This document shows positions 1 through 7,665 of a DNA stretch of 14,073 nt, in pieces. A model generated the notes under the pieces. It ran no database searches and was not told where the DNA came from. It worked only from the letters and a program-made list of their open reading frames with translations. How positions within the stretch are numbered: position 1 is the stretch's first letter; every line of letters starts with the position of its first letter. Origin of the DNA: JAIXWP01 sp046309775 (GTDB taxonomy: Bacteria > Bacteroidota > Bacteroidia > Flavobacteriales_D > Sanyastnellaceae). The position numbers were made by a program, and so were the translations under genes. The stretch lies in the NCBI GenBank assembly GCA_046309775.1, contig JBKCOM010000020.1, forward strand, positions 1-14,073, written 5' to 3'.

Positions 1-2
1 AA

Positions 3-116
3 AGTGCTGAATTAGAAAAGGGTGAAGAAATGGAATGGATACTAGAAGATAAAAATACTTTCGTATTAAAGCGCGTCAAAAATGAACCTCCACGCAAATC
101 AAAAGCTGTCAAATAA
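3..116 (+). CDS. 3' end of unidentified gene (partial)
   Basis: The reading frame is open from the window edge and stops at TAA 114-116, giving 37 C-terminal residues. They are acidic, then hydrophobic, then strongly basic (ELEKGEEMEWILEDKNTF, then VLKRV and a Pro/Lys/Arg-rich tail). The pattern 'L-x-K-G-E-E-x-E-W-x-x-E-D-x-x-x-x-V-L-K-R' resembles the second half of an AbrB/MazE-type DNA-binding hairpin, but a small IS-associated protein is equally possible. The downstream gene starts 81 bases later, so the two need not be one operon. The identity is not established; only the coding frame and stop are seen. Confidence 0.5.
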   Translation, partial: SAELEKGEEMEWILEDKNTFVLKRVKNEPPRKSKAVK

Positions 117-197
117 AAATCCTTAAGTTGACGCGTATGCCAATGGGGACTAAAGTCACCTTAGAGGATTCTTTTGGATTCTACTTTCGTGGGCAAT
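117..197 (+). other. Intergenic leader of efflux operon
   Basis: This 81-base gap precedes the first efflux gene. It holds an imperfect palindrome at 145-160 (GG-G-GACT-AA-AGTC-A-CC, one mismatch in the stem). It also holds the octamer TACTTTCG near 182-189, one mismatch from the Bacteroidota -7 consensus TAnnTTTG, but I see no convincing -33 partner and it lies too close to the start codon to be a secure promoter. No terminator with a T-run follows the upstream gene. The stretch around 124-140 might be the end of an inserted element, but no matching inverted repeat is visible in the window. Confidence 0.25.
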
Positions 198-1484
198 ATG
201 AAACATTTCAGTCTTCTTTTAATTGTTTTATTTAATCTATGCTCTTCACAAGGAAACAGTCAAATGCTTGTGAATAGCCTGCAGGAACTCTATCAGTTGG
301 CCGATAGCACCGCGTTTTCTTTAAAGATTCAAAAACAGGAGCTCACGGTGGCCAAGCTAACCAAGCAAGCCTCGTATGGCAATATTTTCAACCCGATACT
401 TCCGATAAATGCATCCATTATTGATAATACAGAGCTACCTGTAAATTTTATTCCAGCAGAAGTATTTGGTGGTGCTCCAGGGACATTCAGAGAGGTGGTA
501 TTTGGTCAGCAATATATTTCTACTTTAACAGTAACTCCTCAACTTGATTTGATTGCTCCTGGTCGTTGGGGCGAAGTTCGCATGGCTGAGGTCAATTATG
601 AAAAGGTTCAAGCGAATGGAATGATTACTCAAAGAGACATTCGAAATATCCTCAGTTCTTATTATTACACCATCCTTCATCTCGATGCGCAAAGACTATT
701 ACTCGAAAGGAACTATGCGCTTGCAGATAGCATCTGTCAGGCAGTAAAAGCCAAGGCAATGCAAGGATTGGTGCGACAGAGCGATGTAAATGAAGCACAG
801 ATTTTCTTACTTCAACAAAGTAATTTATTAAATAATAATCAAAAGCAATACGAGTCGACTTTGTTGCAGTTAGAGAATGTGATAGGTAGAAAAGTTCAAG
901 TAACAGGGTCGATAGAACTCACGGAAGTCTTGAATTTTCCTTGCGATTCACGAGAGTTGGATCTGAAAAGATTGGAGATGCTTTATGCCAAAAGCGCATG
1001 GAGGGCTTCAAAGTTGGAGCAGTTACCCGTACTATCGTTTGTTTCTTCTTTCGCTTATCAGAACAATAGCAATGATCGTTTTTTTGATAGCAATCAGCGA
1101 TGGATCAATAGCAATTATATTGGTTTGAGGCTTACATGGGATTTCCCGACAAATGTCCAGAAGCTTACTAATGTGAGAAATCAGAAATTAAAGTTTAATA
1201 TGGCTTCTACCCAATACGAACAAGCATTGTTGTCAATTAAGAATAAAGGAATAGAACAACGTTTGGAGTGGGGCAGACTGGGGATAGAGCTTCAGAGTAT
1301 TTCAGAAATTAGGTTGTTAGAACAAAGGAATTTCGGTTTTGCATTGGATCAGTACAATCAGGGTTTGATATCTCTTGAGAGATTGTTACAAGTTCAAATA
1401 AATAATATACAAGCAGAAGTAAACGAACACGCAGCGAAGGCTTCTTTAGCCCTGCAAACTGCAATAATTAATAATGGATTATGA
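198..1484 (+). CDS. TolC-family outer-membrane efflux factor
   Basis: This is predicted to be the outer-membrane channel of the tripartite exporter encoded by this operon. I chose ATG 198 because it gives a clean secretion signal (MKHFSLLLIVLFNLCSSQG...). The longer frame opening at TTG 174 would put eight non-signal residues in front. The cysteine near residue 15 lacks a proper lipobox, so cleavage by signal peptidase I is expected. The mature protein (about 428 aa in all) is mostly long amphipathic helices separated by short strands, as in OEP repeats. The C-terminal helix contains the typical 'Y-x-x-G-x-x-S-L-x-x-L-L-x-x-Q' pattern (DQYNQGLISLERLLQVQ). The length matches the TolC/OEP family (about 420-480 aa). 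The stop overlaps the next start in ATGA, so the two genes are translationally linked. The exported substrate cannot be read from sequence. Confidence 0.9.
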   Translation: MKHFSLLLIVLFNLCSSQGNSQMLVNSLQELYQLADSTAFSLKIQKQELTVAKLTKQASYGNIFNPILPINASIIDNTELPVNFIPAEVFGGAPGTFREVVFGQQYISTLTVTPQLDLIAPGRWGEVRMAEVNYEKVQANGMITQRDIRNILSSYYYTILHLDAQRLLLERNYALADSICQAVKAKAMQGLVRQSDVNEAQIFLLQQSNLLNNNQKQYESTLLQLENVIGRKVQVTGSIELTEVLNFPCDSRELDLKRLEMLYAKSAWRASKLEQLPVLSFVSSFAYQNNSNDRFFDSNQRWINSNYIGLRLTWDFPTNVQKLTNVRNQKLKFNMASTQYEQALLSIKNKGIEQRLEWGRLGIELQSISEIRLLEQRNFGFALDQYNQGLISLERLLQVQINNIQAEVNEHAAKASLALQTAIINNGL

Positions 1485-2572
1485 GAAATAAATTTCTATT
1501 ACTGTTCTCGATGATTATCATCACGGCATGTGGGAGTAAATCAGAGTCGGTGAAGCCAAAACGCGATAGAGTGGTGGAGACAGTATTCGCTTCGGGAGCA
1601 TTGGATGCGAATATTCGTTATCAACTTACCGCTCAAGTGGATGGATATATTAAGGATATCAATAATGTAGAAGGAGAAGATGTTTTAGAAGGAGAGATTT
1701 TTGCTGTAATCGATAATGTTTCAAACAGTGCGAATTCAAGTGCGGCTGATAAGCAGCTAGCTATCGCACTGTCCAATCTATCTGATAATGCTCCCGCGAT
1801 AAAAGAGTTGACTGCGAATATTGAATTGGCAGAAGCTAAGAAATCACAGGAGGAAAGGAACGTTCAACGATATAGAAATCTTAGAGCTACAAATAGTATC
1901 TCGGCATTGGAATTGGAAAATGCGGAATTGGCTTTTTCAACAGCCGTTTCTAACCTCAATGCGTTGAAAGAAAAACTTAAACTAATCAGGCAACAAGCAT
2001 TGCAAACAGAAATTTCTCAAAGGGCTTTAAAGGAGGTGAATGAAAGCCTTTACGGTTATAATAAAGTACGTGTTCCTGTTGCGGGGACATGTATCAAAAT
2101 TTTTAAGAAGAATGGAGATTTTGTAAAGAAGGGAGATGTCATTGCAGAAATTGCAGATATCAATTCACTCGTCGCAAAATTGAATGTAGATGAGACTGTG
2201 GTAAGACGCGTGGAAATAGGACAAAAAGCTTTGGTTTCTTTAAATGTAAGTGGTGAAAATATTGAGAATGCACGCGTGCAAAAAATATATCCATTGTATG
2301 ATGATGCCAGTCAAAGCTATATCTGTGACCTTGTTTTTGATTCTATCCCTTCTTTCTCCTTAGTAGGAACAAGATTGGAAGCAAATATTATAGTTGGTGA
2401 AAAGGATAATGCGCTGCTCGTTCCAAGAGCTTACCTAAGCTATGCAAATACGATTCACGTGAAGGGTGAGGATACACCTCGGCCGGTGAAAGTGGGTATT
2501 AAAGGAACTGAATGGGTTGAAATTCTTGAGGGTCTTGAAGGGAATGAAGAGTTGATCATGCATAAAAAATAA
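1481..2572 (+). CDS. HlyD/MacA-type periplasmic adaptor lipoprotein
   Basis: This membrane-fusion protein is expected to bridge the inner-membrane ABC permease to the TolC-like channel. The signal ends in a lipobox I-T-A-C with Cys17 (MRNKFLLLFSMIIITACGSK), so it is probably a lipid-anchored adaptor. Residues about 48-80 form the first half of a lipoyl/biotinyl-like domain (LTAQVDGYIKDINNVEG...). Residues about 90-190 are a charged helical hairpin, and 193-225 complete the lipoyl domain (VRVPVAGTCIKIFKKNGDFV). The beta-barrel follows (VAKLNVDETVVRRVEIGQKA). The length of 363 aa is normal for the family. It overlaps the upstream gene by 4 bases and lies 4 bases before the permease ATG. Followed by a permease and then an ATPase, the order is that of cyanobacterial DevBCA-type exporters. 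The family call is firm; the substrate is unknown. Confidence 0.92.
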   Translation: MRNKFLLLFSMIIITACGSKSESVKPKRDRVVETVFASGALDANIRYQLTAQVDGYIKDINNVEGEDVLEGEIFAVIDNVSNSANSSAADKQLAIALSNLSDNAPAIKELTANIELAEAKKSQEERNVQRYRNLRATNSISALELENAELAFSTAVSNLNALKEKLKLIRQQALQTEISQRALKEVNESLYGYNKVRVPVAGTCIKIFKKNGDFVKKGDVIAEIADINSLVAKLNVDETVVRRVEIGQKALVSLNVSGENIENARVQKIYPLYDDASQSYICDLVFDSIPSFSLVGTRLEANIIVGEKDNALLVPRAYLSYANTIHVKGEDTPRPVKVGIKGTEWVEILEGLEGNEELIMHKK

Positions 2573-2576
2573 CTTG

Positions 2577-3800
2577 ATGAATATCAATTCGGATATAGCA
2601 AAAACGTATACGCTTTCAGGTCGCAAACAGACCATGGTGGCGATACTAGGTGTGTTGCTCGGTATGGCAGTGTATATGTTTATGAATTCGATGAATGAGG
2701 GATTTAATAGAACATCGAATGAAAGTTTTTTTAAATCAACACCGCATCTAAGAATTTATAGCGACGACCAAATCAGTGAGCCTTTACAAATACTATCTGA
2801 CGCTGAGATGATTATCATCAATCCGAAGATAGTACCCAATACTGCGAAAATTAATGATCCACAGGCCATCGCCGCTGTGCTTGCAAAGCAAGCGGAGGTA
2901 AAGGTAGTCGTACCGCAAGTGGCAATGAATGTTTTTTATAATAATGGAAAATCCCAAATAAATGGGAAAACAGTAGGTTTTGAGCCAGCCAAGGGGAATG
3001 AAATGTTTAATATCAAATCATTTATGGTACAAGGCGATTTTGATAATTTGAGTAGTGTATCAAATGGTATTGTGATAGGTTCAGGAATTGCTGCTAAAAT
3101 GAATTTGGAGACTGGTGATAATCTCAGTATTACTTCATCGCGAGGTGTGGATCGTGTCCTAAAAATCGTAGGCATTTTTCAAACCAATAATAGCAATGAG
3201 GATAAAACAAAGTCATACGTGAGCTTGACCACCGCGCAACAACTGATGAAGGAGAGCAACGCGTATGTGAGCGATATAAATGTAAACTTTTACGACTTTG
3301 AAAGAGCCAAGGATTTTGTAGGGAAGTATTCGGATATGTTCGGATATAAGGCTGAGGATTGGCAAACAGCGAATGAAGCTTACATGGCGTCCTCGCGAAT
3401 GCGTACCATTGTGATCACTTTTGTGTCGTTAACGTTATTACTGGTTTCAGGTTTTGGAATTTATAATATTCTAAATATGACAGTATCTCAAAAAATCAAT
3501 GATATCGCGATTTTGAAAGCAATGGGTTTTCGTGGTAACGATGTCATTCGCATATTCGTCACGCAGGCAATGACAGTGGGGGTGATTGGGGTTTCTCTTG
3601 GAATTACTTTAGCTATCGTTTTAATCAATATCATGAAACACGTTTATGTGGGTGCCGATATTGGATACTTCCCTATTCGCTTTGAACCCTTGGTATTTCT
3701 TCGCGGAACAATTATAGGTCTATTTATAACATTTATGGCAGGTTACATTCCAGCGCGTAAAGCCGCTCGTGTGGATCCCGTCAGCATTTTTAGAAAATAA
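2577..3800 (+). CDS. ABC exporter permease, FtsX/MacB family (DevC-like)
   Basis: This is the inner-membrane permease of the exporter, 407 aa. ATG 2577 was chosen; a TTG one codon upstream extends the frame only trivially. Topology reads as one N-terminal membrane segment (about residues 18-38, VAILGVLLGMAVYMF), a large periplasmic domain (about 40-270), then three C-terminal segments around 277-300, 325-350 and 367-390. The hallmark FtsX features are 'SQKINDIAILKAMGFRGNDV' in the cytoplasmic loop after the second segment and the terminal 'PARKAARVDPVSIF'. Four segments plus a periplasmic domain match the MacB/LolC/DevC fold, which couples ATP hydrolysis to periplasmic motion instead of classical transmembrane transport. 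It overlaps the ATPase start by one base (TAATG). Confidence 0.92.
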   Translation: MNINSDIAKTYTLSGRKQTMVAILGVLLGMAVYMFMNSMNEGFNRTSNESFFKSTPHLRIYSDDQISEPLQILSDAEMIIINPKIVPNTAKINDPQAIAAVLAKQAEVKVVVPQVAMNVFYNNGKSQINGKTVGFEPAKGNEMFNIKSFMVQGDFDNLSSVSNGIVIGSGIAAKMNLETGDNLSITSSRGVDRVLKIVGIFQTNNSNEDKTKSYVSLTTAQQLMKESNAYVSDINVNFYDFERAKDFVGKYSDMFGYKAEDWQTANEAYMASSRMRTIVITFVSLTLLLVSGFGIYNILNMTVSQKINDIAILKAMGFRGNDVIRIFVTQAMTVGVIGVSLGITLAIVLINIMKHVYVGADIGYFPIRFEPLVFLRGTIIGLFITFMAGYIPARKAARVDPVSIFRK

Positions 3801-4471
3801 TGAATGTACTATCAGTCAACAATATTCGAAAGAGTTTCTTCGATCCGGTGGAATTCGAGGTTCTCAAAGGGATTTCCTTCGATGTCAAGAAGGGTGAATT
3901 TTTATCAATGGTAGGAAAGTCGGGCAGCGGCAAGTCTACACTTTTGTACATCCTTTCCACTATGGATACAGATTACAAAGGCGAGTTGAAAATAGATGGA
4001 GAAGTGCTCACTGGAAAAAGTTTGGATGAACTTGCACGCGTTCGCAATGAAAAGATTGGATTTATATTTCAATTTCACTATTTATTGGCCGAGTTTACTT
4101 GTCTCAAAAATGTCATGATTCCCGCATTGCGTCTAGGAAAGTATAGCGAGGCTGAGATCGAATATAGGGCTATGGAAAAGTTGACCGCCCTTGGACTTGC
4201 AGATCAGGCAATGAAGCCAGCGAGCAAACTCAGTGGCGGTCAACAACAAAGAGTAGCCATCGCACGGGCATTGATCAATGATCCATTGATTATCATGGGT
4301 GACGAACCGACAGGTAATTTGGATACAAAGAATACAGACATTGTATTCAACATTCTAAAAGATCTAGCGCACAATTCTGGTCAGACCATCATCGCTGTTA
4401 CGCACGATATGGATTTCGCCCGCGCCAGCGACCGCATCATTGAAATGGTGGACGGGAGAATTAGTGACTAG
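3800..4471 (+). CDS. ABC exporter ATPase, MacB/LolD/DevA family
   Basis: This is the cytoplasmic ATP-binding subunit of the exporter, 223 aa, the usual size for LolD/DevA-type ATPases. All catalytic motifs are present: Walker A GKSGSGKST (39-47), Q-loop Gln91 in FIFQFHYLL, signature LSGGQQQ (144-150), Walker B LIIMGDEP (163-170) with Asp168/Glu169, D-loop NLD (173-175) and H-loop His202 (VTHD). The start overlaps the permease stop (TAATG), so the two are coupled. Oddly, the last two codons and the stop (Ser-Asp-TAG) are made by the first unit of a 7-bp repeat array that fills the gap to the convergent gene. Repeat turnover here could therefore move the C-terminus. Confidence 0.95.
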   Translation: MNVLSVNNIRKSFFDPVEFEVLKGISFDVKKGEFLSMVGKSGSGKSTLLYILSTMDTDYKGELKIDGEVLTGKSLDELARVRNEKIGFIFQFHYLLAEFTCLKNVMIPALRLGKYSEAEIEYRAMEKLTALGLADQAMKPASKLSGGQQQRVAIARALINDPLIIMGDEPTGNLDTKNTDIVFNILKDLAHNSGQTIIAVTHDMDFARASDRIIEMVDGRISD

Positions 4472-4559
4472 ATACTAGTGACTAGATACTAGAGACTAGA
4501 TACTGCATGCTAGTCACTAGTCACTAGTCACTAGTCGTTAGTCACTAGTCGTTAGTCTC
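4464..4559. repeat. Inverted array of 7-bp repeats (TAGTCAC-type)
   Basis: The left arm 4464-4504 is five full heptamers plus a 6-base partial (GTGACTA, GATACTA, GTGACTA, GATACTA, GAGACTA, GATACT). A central palindrome GCATGC follows at 4505-4510. The right arm 4511-4559 has seven heptamers in the opposite orientation (TAGTCAC x3, TAGTCGT, TAGTCAC, TAGTCGT, TAGTCTC). Most unit junctions form ACTAGT, a self-complementary hexamer, so each unit is roughly a 6-bp palindrome plus one spacer base. The array begins inside the ATPase stop region and ends 2 bases before the convergent receptor stop, so it occupies the entire intergenic space. It can fold into an imperfect long hairpin on either strand. 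No T-run follows, so it is not a canonical terminator. Confidence 0.93.
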
Positions 4560-4561
4560 TA

Positions 4562-6973
4562 TTAAAAGTTCACCCTTAATGCGAGCACCGCGTTGCGGCC
4601 GGGGGCGACGAGGCCGGAGCTGTAGGGGCGGTAGCGCCGGTCGGTGATGTTTTCTACGCCGCCGCTAATAGAGAAGTTTGGATGGAACTGATACATCGCT
4701 TTCATATTCACAGTGTACCATGAGGGCGAGTAGGGATTGCCGTTCGCGTCTTGGGCGTAAATCACTTCTTTCAATTGTTCCTCGGGATTCAAATTCTCAA
4801 AGCTCACTTCGGCATTGTACATTGCATAGAATTGAAGCGTCAACTTTTCACGCTGGTAAGTGAGTGCGGTCATTCCAAAGGCGGGCGCGGCATGGCGAGA
4901 TCTACTCGTTAGACCATCATCCATTTCTTCTTCGCCTAATTGATAATTATAACGCGATGAAATTTCAAATCCTTGCGGTAAATTAATTTCAATCCCGGCG
5001 TTGAATCCGTATACAGTAGCGAACGCCGCATTCTGTATGGCGAAGACTTGACTCAATGCATCATCATATACAATGCTGTCTTGACCGTTGACTGTAAATG
5101 GACGGCGCACCATTGCATTGTCGAGATAGGTGTAGAATCCAGTGAGATCGAGCTTTACGTTTTCTCCAAAAATTTTAGAGATATTAATTTCTCCATTGTA
5201 TGCATACTCTGCCTCTAGTGAAGTGTTGGGCACTACAACTTCGCCATCGCTGAAGTCGAAGATTTTTCCAATATCATCCACGTTGGGCGCTCTGAATCCT
5301 GTACTTCCATTGATGCTGATTTTCCACTTCTCATCGGGGCGAAGGACTACACCAACACTTCCGGTAGTGGCGGCATTGCTAATGTTTGAAGAAGTGAAAT
5401 CGAATGGGAAAAATTCAAGATGTCTTGTAAAATCAGATTGAATATCAAATCCGTTGTAACGAACTCCTGATTGCAAGGTCAGTTTTTCATTGATATTAAA
5501 TTGATAGTTGATGTAAGCGGCATAACTGTTCCAAGTTGAGGCTGGATAGCGGTCAGGCACGAGAATAGGAGAGTTATCCCGAATGTCGATGGCCGAACCA
5601 GTGGATACCACATCATTGATTACATATTCAGCGCCGTAATAGAAACGATGCCTTCCGAGACTTTTTTCAAAATCAAGATTAGCTGAATACGCGGTGACTT
5701 CCTCTAGATTGGTGCGCAGTCGATGATGGTTGAAGCGGCGATCGATGCGACTTTCTTCAAATTGTTGTTGCGCGAGTCTCAATGAGAAACGATCAAATAG
5801 TTTGCTGTCATTTTTGTAAGTAGTTGTGAGTTGATTCATCATCCAAATTTGCGGTCCATAATTCCACACCGCAGAGGAAGGCAATCCATTGCTTTGTGTC
5901 TCAATGAGTCGGTCGTATCGAGAGTAGGTTGAAGTTTCTGAATAATGAAAAGCATATTGAAAATCCCATTTTTTGTTGGGTTGAAAGCGAATTTTCTGCA
6001 TCATATTTATTTGATCATATCCTGTAGGATTTTGAACCAATGGATTTGAGTTTTCTACCACACGATCAACGCTGTCTTGACGCTGCACGAAGAAGCGACG
6101 GAGGTATTCGTCGGGACCATTTGTTCCCATGCGCAAATCACCAAATTTGGAATAGGTAAAGCTGGTAACGGATGCCCATTTTTTCCAACCAATATTAAAA
6201 TCCGCGTGAAGTGTATTTTCACCATTTGCAGATGCATATCGACTTACAGCTTTACCTGTAATCAAAGGCTTTTCATCATAGGAGAATTGAGGCGTGAGAG
6301 TTTGAAAACTCATCACACCGCCAATCGCATCGCTACCGTAGAGGATAGAACCAGGACCGAAGAGCACTTCTGTTGATTCAATGGAAAAGGCATCTAATGA
6401 TATTACATTTTGCAAATTTCCTGAACGAAAGATGGCGCTGTTCATACGGATTCCATCGACGCTATATAACAGTCTATTGGTAGAAAAACCACGGATCATC
6501 GGACTGCCGCCGCCTTGTTGGCTTTTTTGAATGAATACTTCGCCAGACGATCCGAGCAGATCCGCAGCGGTCTGTGGATTGAAAAGCGCAACATCTGCTG
6601 GACTGATGATGGTAATCTTTGATGGGGAATTAGTAGCCGGTTGTTTCCAGCGCGTAGCGGAGATTACGATTTCGTCGAACTGCGTCGTGCTCGGAGCGAT
6701 GGTGATTTTGAAATTAAGTGATTCTAATTGAGTGTAAGAATAAGAGACAGTTTTATAACCTAAAAGGCGAAATTCAATGCGTTCAGAACCTTTAAAGTCA
6801 GAGATGTCTGCCTGACCGCGCGCGTTGGTATTCGCATACACGTCTGGCTTAGCACGTGAGATACTCACCATCTCCGCTGGTGCTTTGGTGACCTCGTCAG
6901 TAATGGTGAGGACTTGTGCCTTTATTCCCAGTGAGAATAAAAGCAATATTGAAATAAGTAGAATATTTTTCAT
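4562..6973 (-). CDS. TonB-dependent receptor, heme/hemoglobin (HmuR-like) type
   Basis: This is an outer-membrane active transporter of 803 aa, energised by TonB-ExbBD. The signal peptide is MKNILLISILLLFSLGIKAQ. Residues about 21-95 form a carboxypeptidase-regulatory-like/CNA-B-like beta domain common in Bacteroidota receptors. A TonB box follows (FDEIVISAT, about 99-107), then the plug (about 110-228) and a 22-strand-type barrel to the C-terminal Phe (LRVNF). The plug segments GGGSPMIRGFSTNR (154-167), FRSGNLQNV and EVLFGPGSILYGSDAIGGV are characteristic of the hemoglobin/transferrin/lactoferrin-heme receptor group. Heme is therefore the most likely ligand, but specificity is inferred. It lies 72 bases downstream of a small membrane protein gene, with a stem across the junction ending 10 nt before the ATG. 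Its last 25 or so codons are unusually GC-rich. Confidence 0.9.
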   Translation of the reverse strand: MKNILLISILLLFSLGIKAQVLTITDEVTKAPAEMVSISRAKPDVYANTNARGQADISDFKGSERIEFRLLGYKTVSYSYTQLESLNFKITIAPSTTQFDEIVISATRWKQPATNSPSKITIISPADVALFNPQTAADLLGSSGEVFIQKSQQGGGSPMIRGFSTNRLLYSVDGIRMNSAIFRSGNLQNVISLDAFSIESTEVLFGPGSILYGSDAIGGVMSFQTLTPQFSYDEKPLITGKAVSRYASANGENTLHADFNIGWKKWASVTSFTYSKFGDLRMGTNGPDEYLRRFFVQRQDSVDRVVENSNPLVQNPTGYDQINMMQKIRFQPNKKWDFQYAFHYSETSTYSRYDRLIETQSNGLPSSAVWNYGPQIWMMNQLTTTYKNDSKLFDRFSLRLAQQQFEESRIDRRFNHHRLRTNLEEVTAYSANLDFEKSLGRHRFYYGAEYVINDVVSTGSAIDIRDNSPILVPDRYPASTWNSYAAYINYQFNINEKLTLQSGVRYNGFDIQSDFTRHLEFFPFDFTSSNISNAATTGSVGVVLRPDEKWKISINGSTGFRAPNVDDIGKIFDFSDGEVVVPNTSLEAEYAYNGEINISKIFGENVKLDLTGFYTYLDNAMVRRPFTVNGQDSIVYDDALSQVFAIQNAAFATVYGFNAGIEINLPQGFEISSRYNYQLGEEEMDDGLTSRSRHAAPAFGMTALTYQREKLTLQFYAMYNAEVSFENLNPEEQLKEVIYAQDANGNPYSPSWYTVNMKAMYQFHPNFSISGGVENITDRRYRPYSSGLVAPGRNAVLALRVNF

Positions 6974-6983
6974 AAATAAATTT

Positions 6984-7059
6984 TTACGTTGATATAAATA
7001 GAACGTAGCTTCAAACTGGTTGGTACAGAATGAAGATGGAATAAATTATATCAACGCAA
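6984..7059 (-). promoter_or_regulatory. Intercistronic stem pairing a stop codon with a receptor leader
   Basis: On the minus strand, the last bases of the 178-aa gene, ending exactly with its TAA (arm 7059-7046), are complementary to 6997-6984. Eleven pairs are perfect (CGTTGATATAA with TTATATCAACG), then one G-U and two A-U pairs extend the stem to 14 bp. The loop is 48 nt. The 3' arm ends 10 nt, all A/T, before the receptor ATG. A ribosome reaching the stop would open the 5' arm and free the receptor leader, which is a plausible translational coupling device. The function is inferred; the complementarity is seen. There is no T-run, so it is not a terminator. Confidence 0.6.
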
Positions 7060-7582
7060 GCTCGGGAGGAGCGCAGGGAGGTTTTTGTAAAAAGTACAAA
7101 AAGTCTTCGTCGGCCCAATGGGTAGTGGGTATCACGGATTTTGACAATTCTTTTTTTGATATTGTTGGTTCAAAAAAGAAAGCTTTGAAAAAACGCAGCA
7201 CTCTTGCTTCTTTTTCTTTTTCGGTGGGGTGTTTACCTTTGTAGAGGGCGACAAGGGTTTGAAGTTTTTTATTGATACCAGTTTCTTCATGATCCCACCA
7301 ACAGACGTATTCTACAACGTCTTGATGTTCGATTGTCTCCACGACGTCATACATCTCGCCTTGGTATTCAAATTCATGGTCATGTTCCCAAATCAATAAA
7401 GACTGGATTTGATTCTTTGGAATAAAAAGATGCACTAGCTCATCGTTCGATGTAGCTGCTAAAAGCTTTGTCTTTATTTCCTTTCGAATTTGTCTTTTTT
7501 GAAGGTGTAGCAAGCCAACCACGCTAAAGAGCGACACAACCAAAGTGGTCAGGATAAATATGGCTGTTGCACGAAGGTTCAA
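7046..7582 (-). CDS. Small membrane-anchored protein preceding HmuR-like receptor
   Basis: This 178-aa protein is not a family with a named function that I can assign. Residues about 6-26 are a single membrane segment (ATAIFILTTLVVSLFSVVGL), followed by a basic stretch (QKRQIRKEIKTK) that predicts an inside anchor or uncleaved signal. The soluble part has an aromatic, acidic core (FEYQGEMYDVV, 71-81; CWWDHEE, 94-100) and ends in PPCAPPELALI. I recall similar uncharacterised proteins beside TBDR genes in Bacteroidota (from memory, not searched). The frame has no usable ATG; TTG 7582 places the membrane segment correctly. The 5' side follows an intrinsic terminator, so this gene probably starts its own transcription unit with the receptor downstream. 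The octamer TATCTTTA in the leader is one base off the -7 consensus, without a clear -33 element. Confidence 0.75.
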   Translation of the reverse strand: MNLRATAIFILTTLVVSLFSVVGLLHLQKRQIRKEIKTKLLAATSNDELVHLFIPKNQIQSLLIWEHDHEFEYQGEMYDVVETIEHQDVVEYVCWWDHEETGINKKLQTLVALYKGKHPTEKEKEARVLRFFKAFFFEPTISKKELSKSVIPTTHWADEDFLYFLQKPPCAPPELALI

Positions 7583-7629
7583 TGGTGCGTGGTTGAAAGG
7601 TGGGGTAAAGATAGGGTTTTCTTAAAAAG

Positions 7630-7662
7630 AAATCCCCCTGATCTATCATCTTAGGGGGATTT
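7630..7662 (-). terminator. Intrinsic terminator of the TBDR/DJ-1 operon
   Basis: A perfect 10-bp stem (AAATCCCCCT with AGGGGGATTT) encloses a 13-nt loop. On the minus strand it is followed directly by CTTTTTAAG. It begins 3 bases after the stop of the 40-aa gene, so it closes the operon that reads leftward through the second receptor, the DJ-1 lipoprotein and the small membrane peptide. On the plus strand the following T content is weaker. Confidence 0.88.
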
Positions 7663-7665
7663 GCT

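Noticed and set aside
121..197. Inserted-element end upstream of the efflux operon
   Set aside because: The stretch near 124-140 and the partial gene before it feel IS-like, but no terminal inverted repeat, target duplication or transposase motif can be seen with only one end in the window.
4464..4559. CRISPR array or bidirectional terminator
   Set aside because: Units are 7 bp with no spacers, so it is not CRISPR. The fold lacks a GC-rich stem with a T-run on either strand, so a canonical terminator is not supported.
5142..5441. Plus-strand open frames inside the receptor genes (for example 5142-5441, 6077-6376, 8188-8517, 11579-11836)
   Set aside because: They lie opposite clearly coding receptor or lipoprotein frames and show no domain, signal or initiation context; they are antisense shadows.
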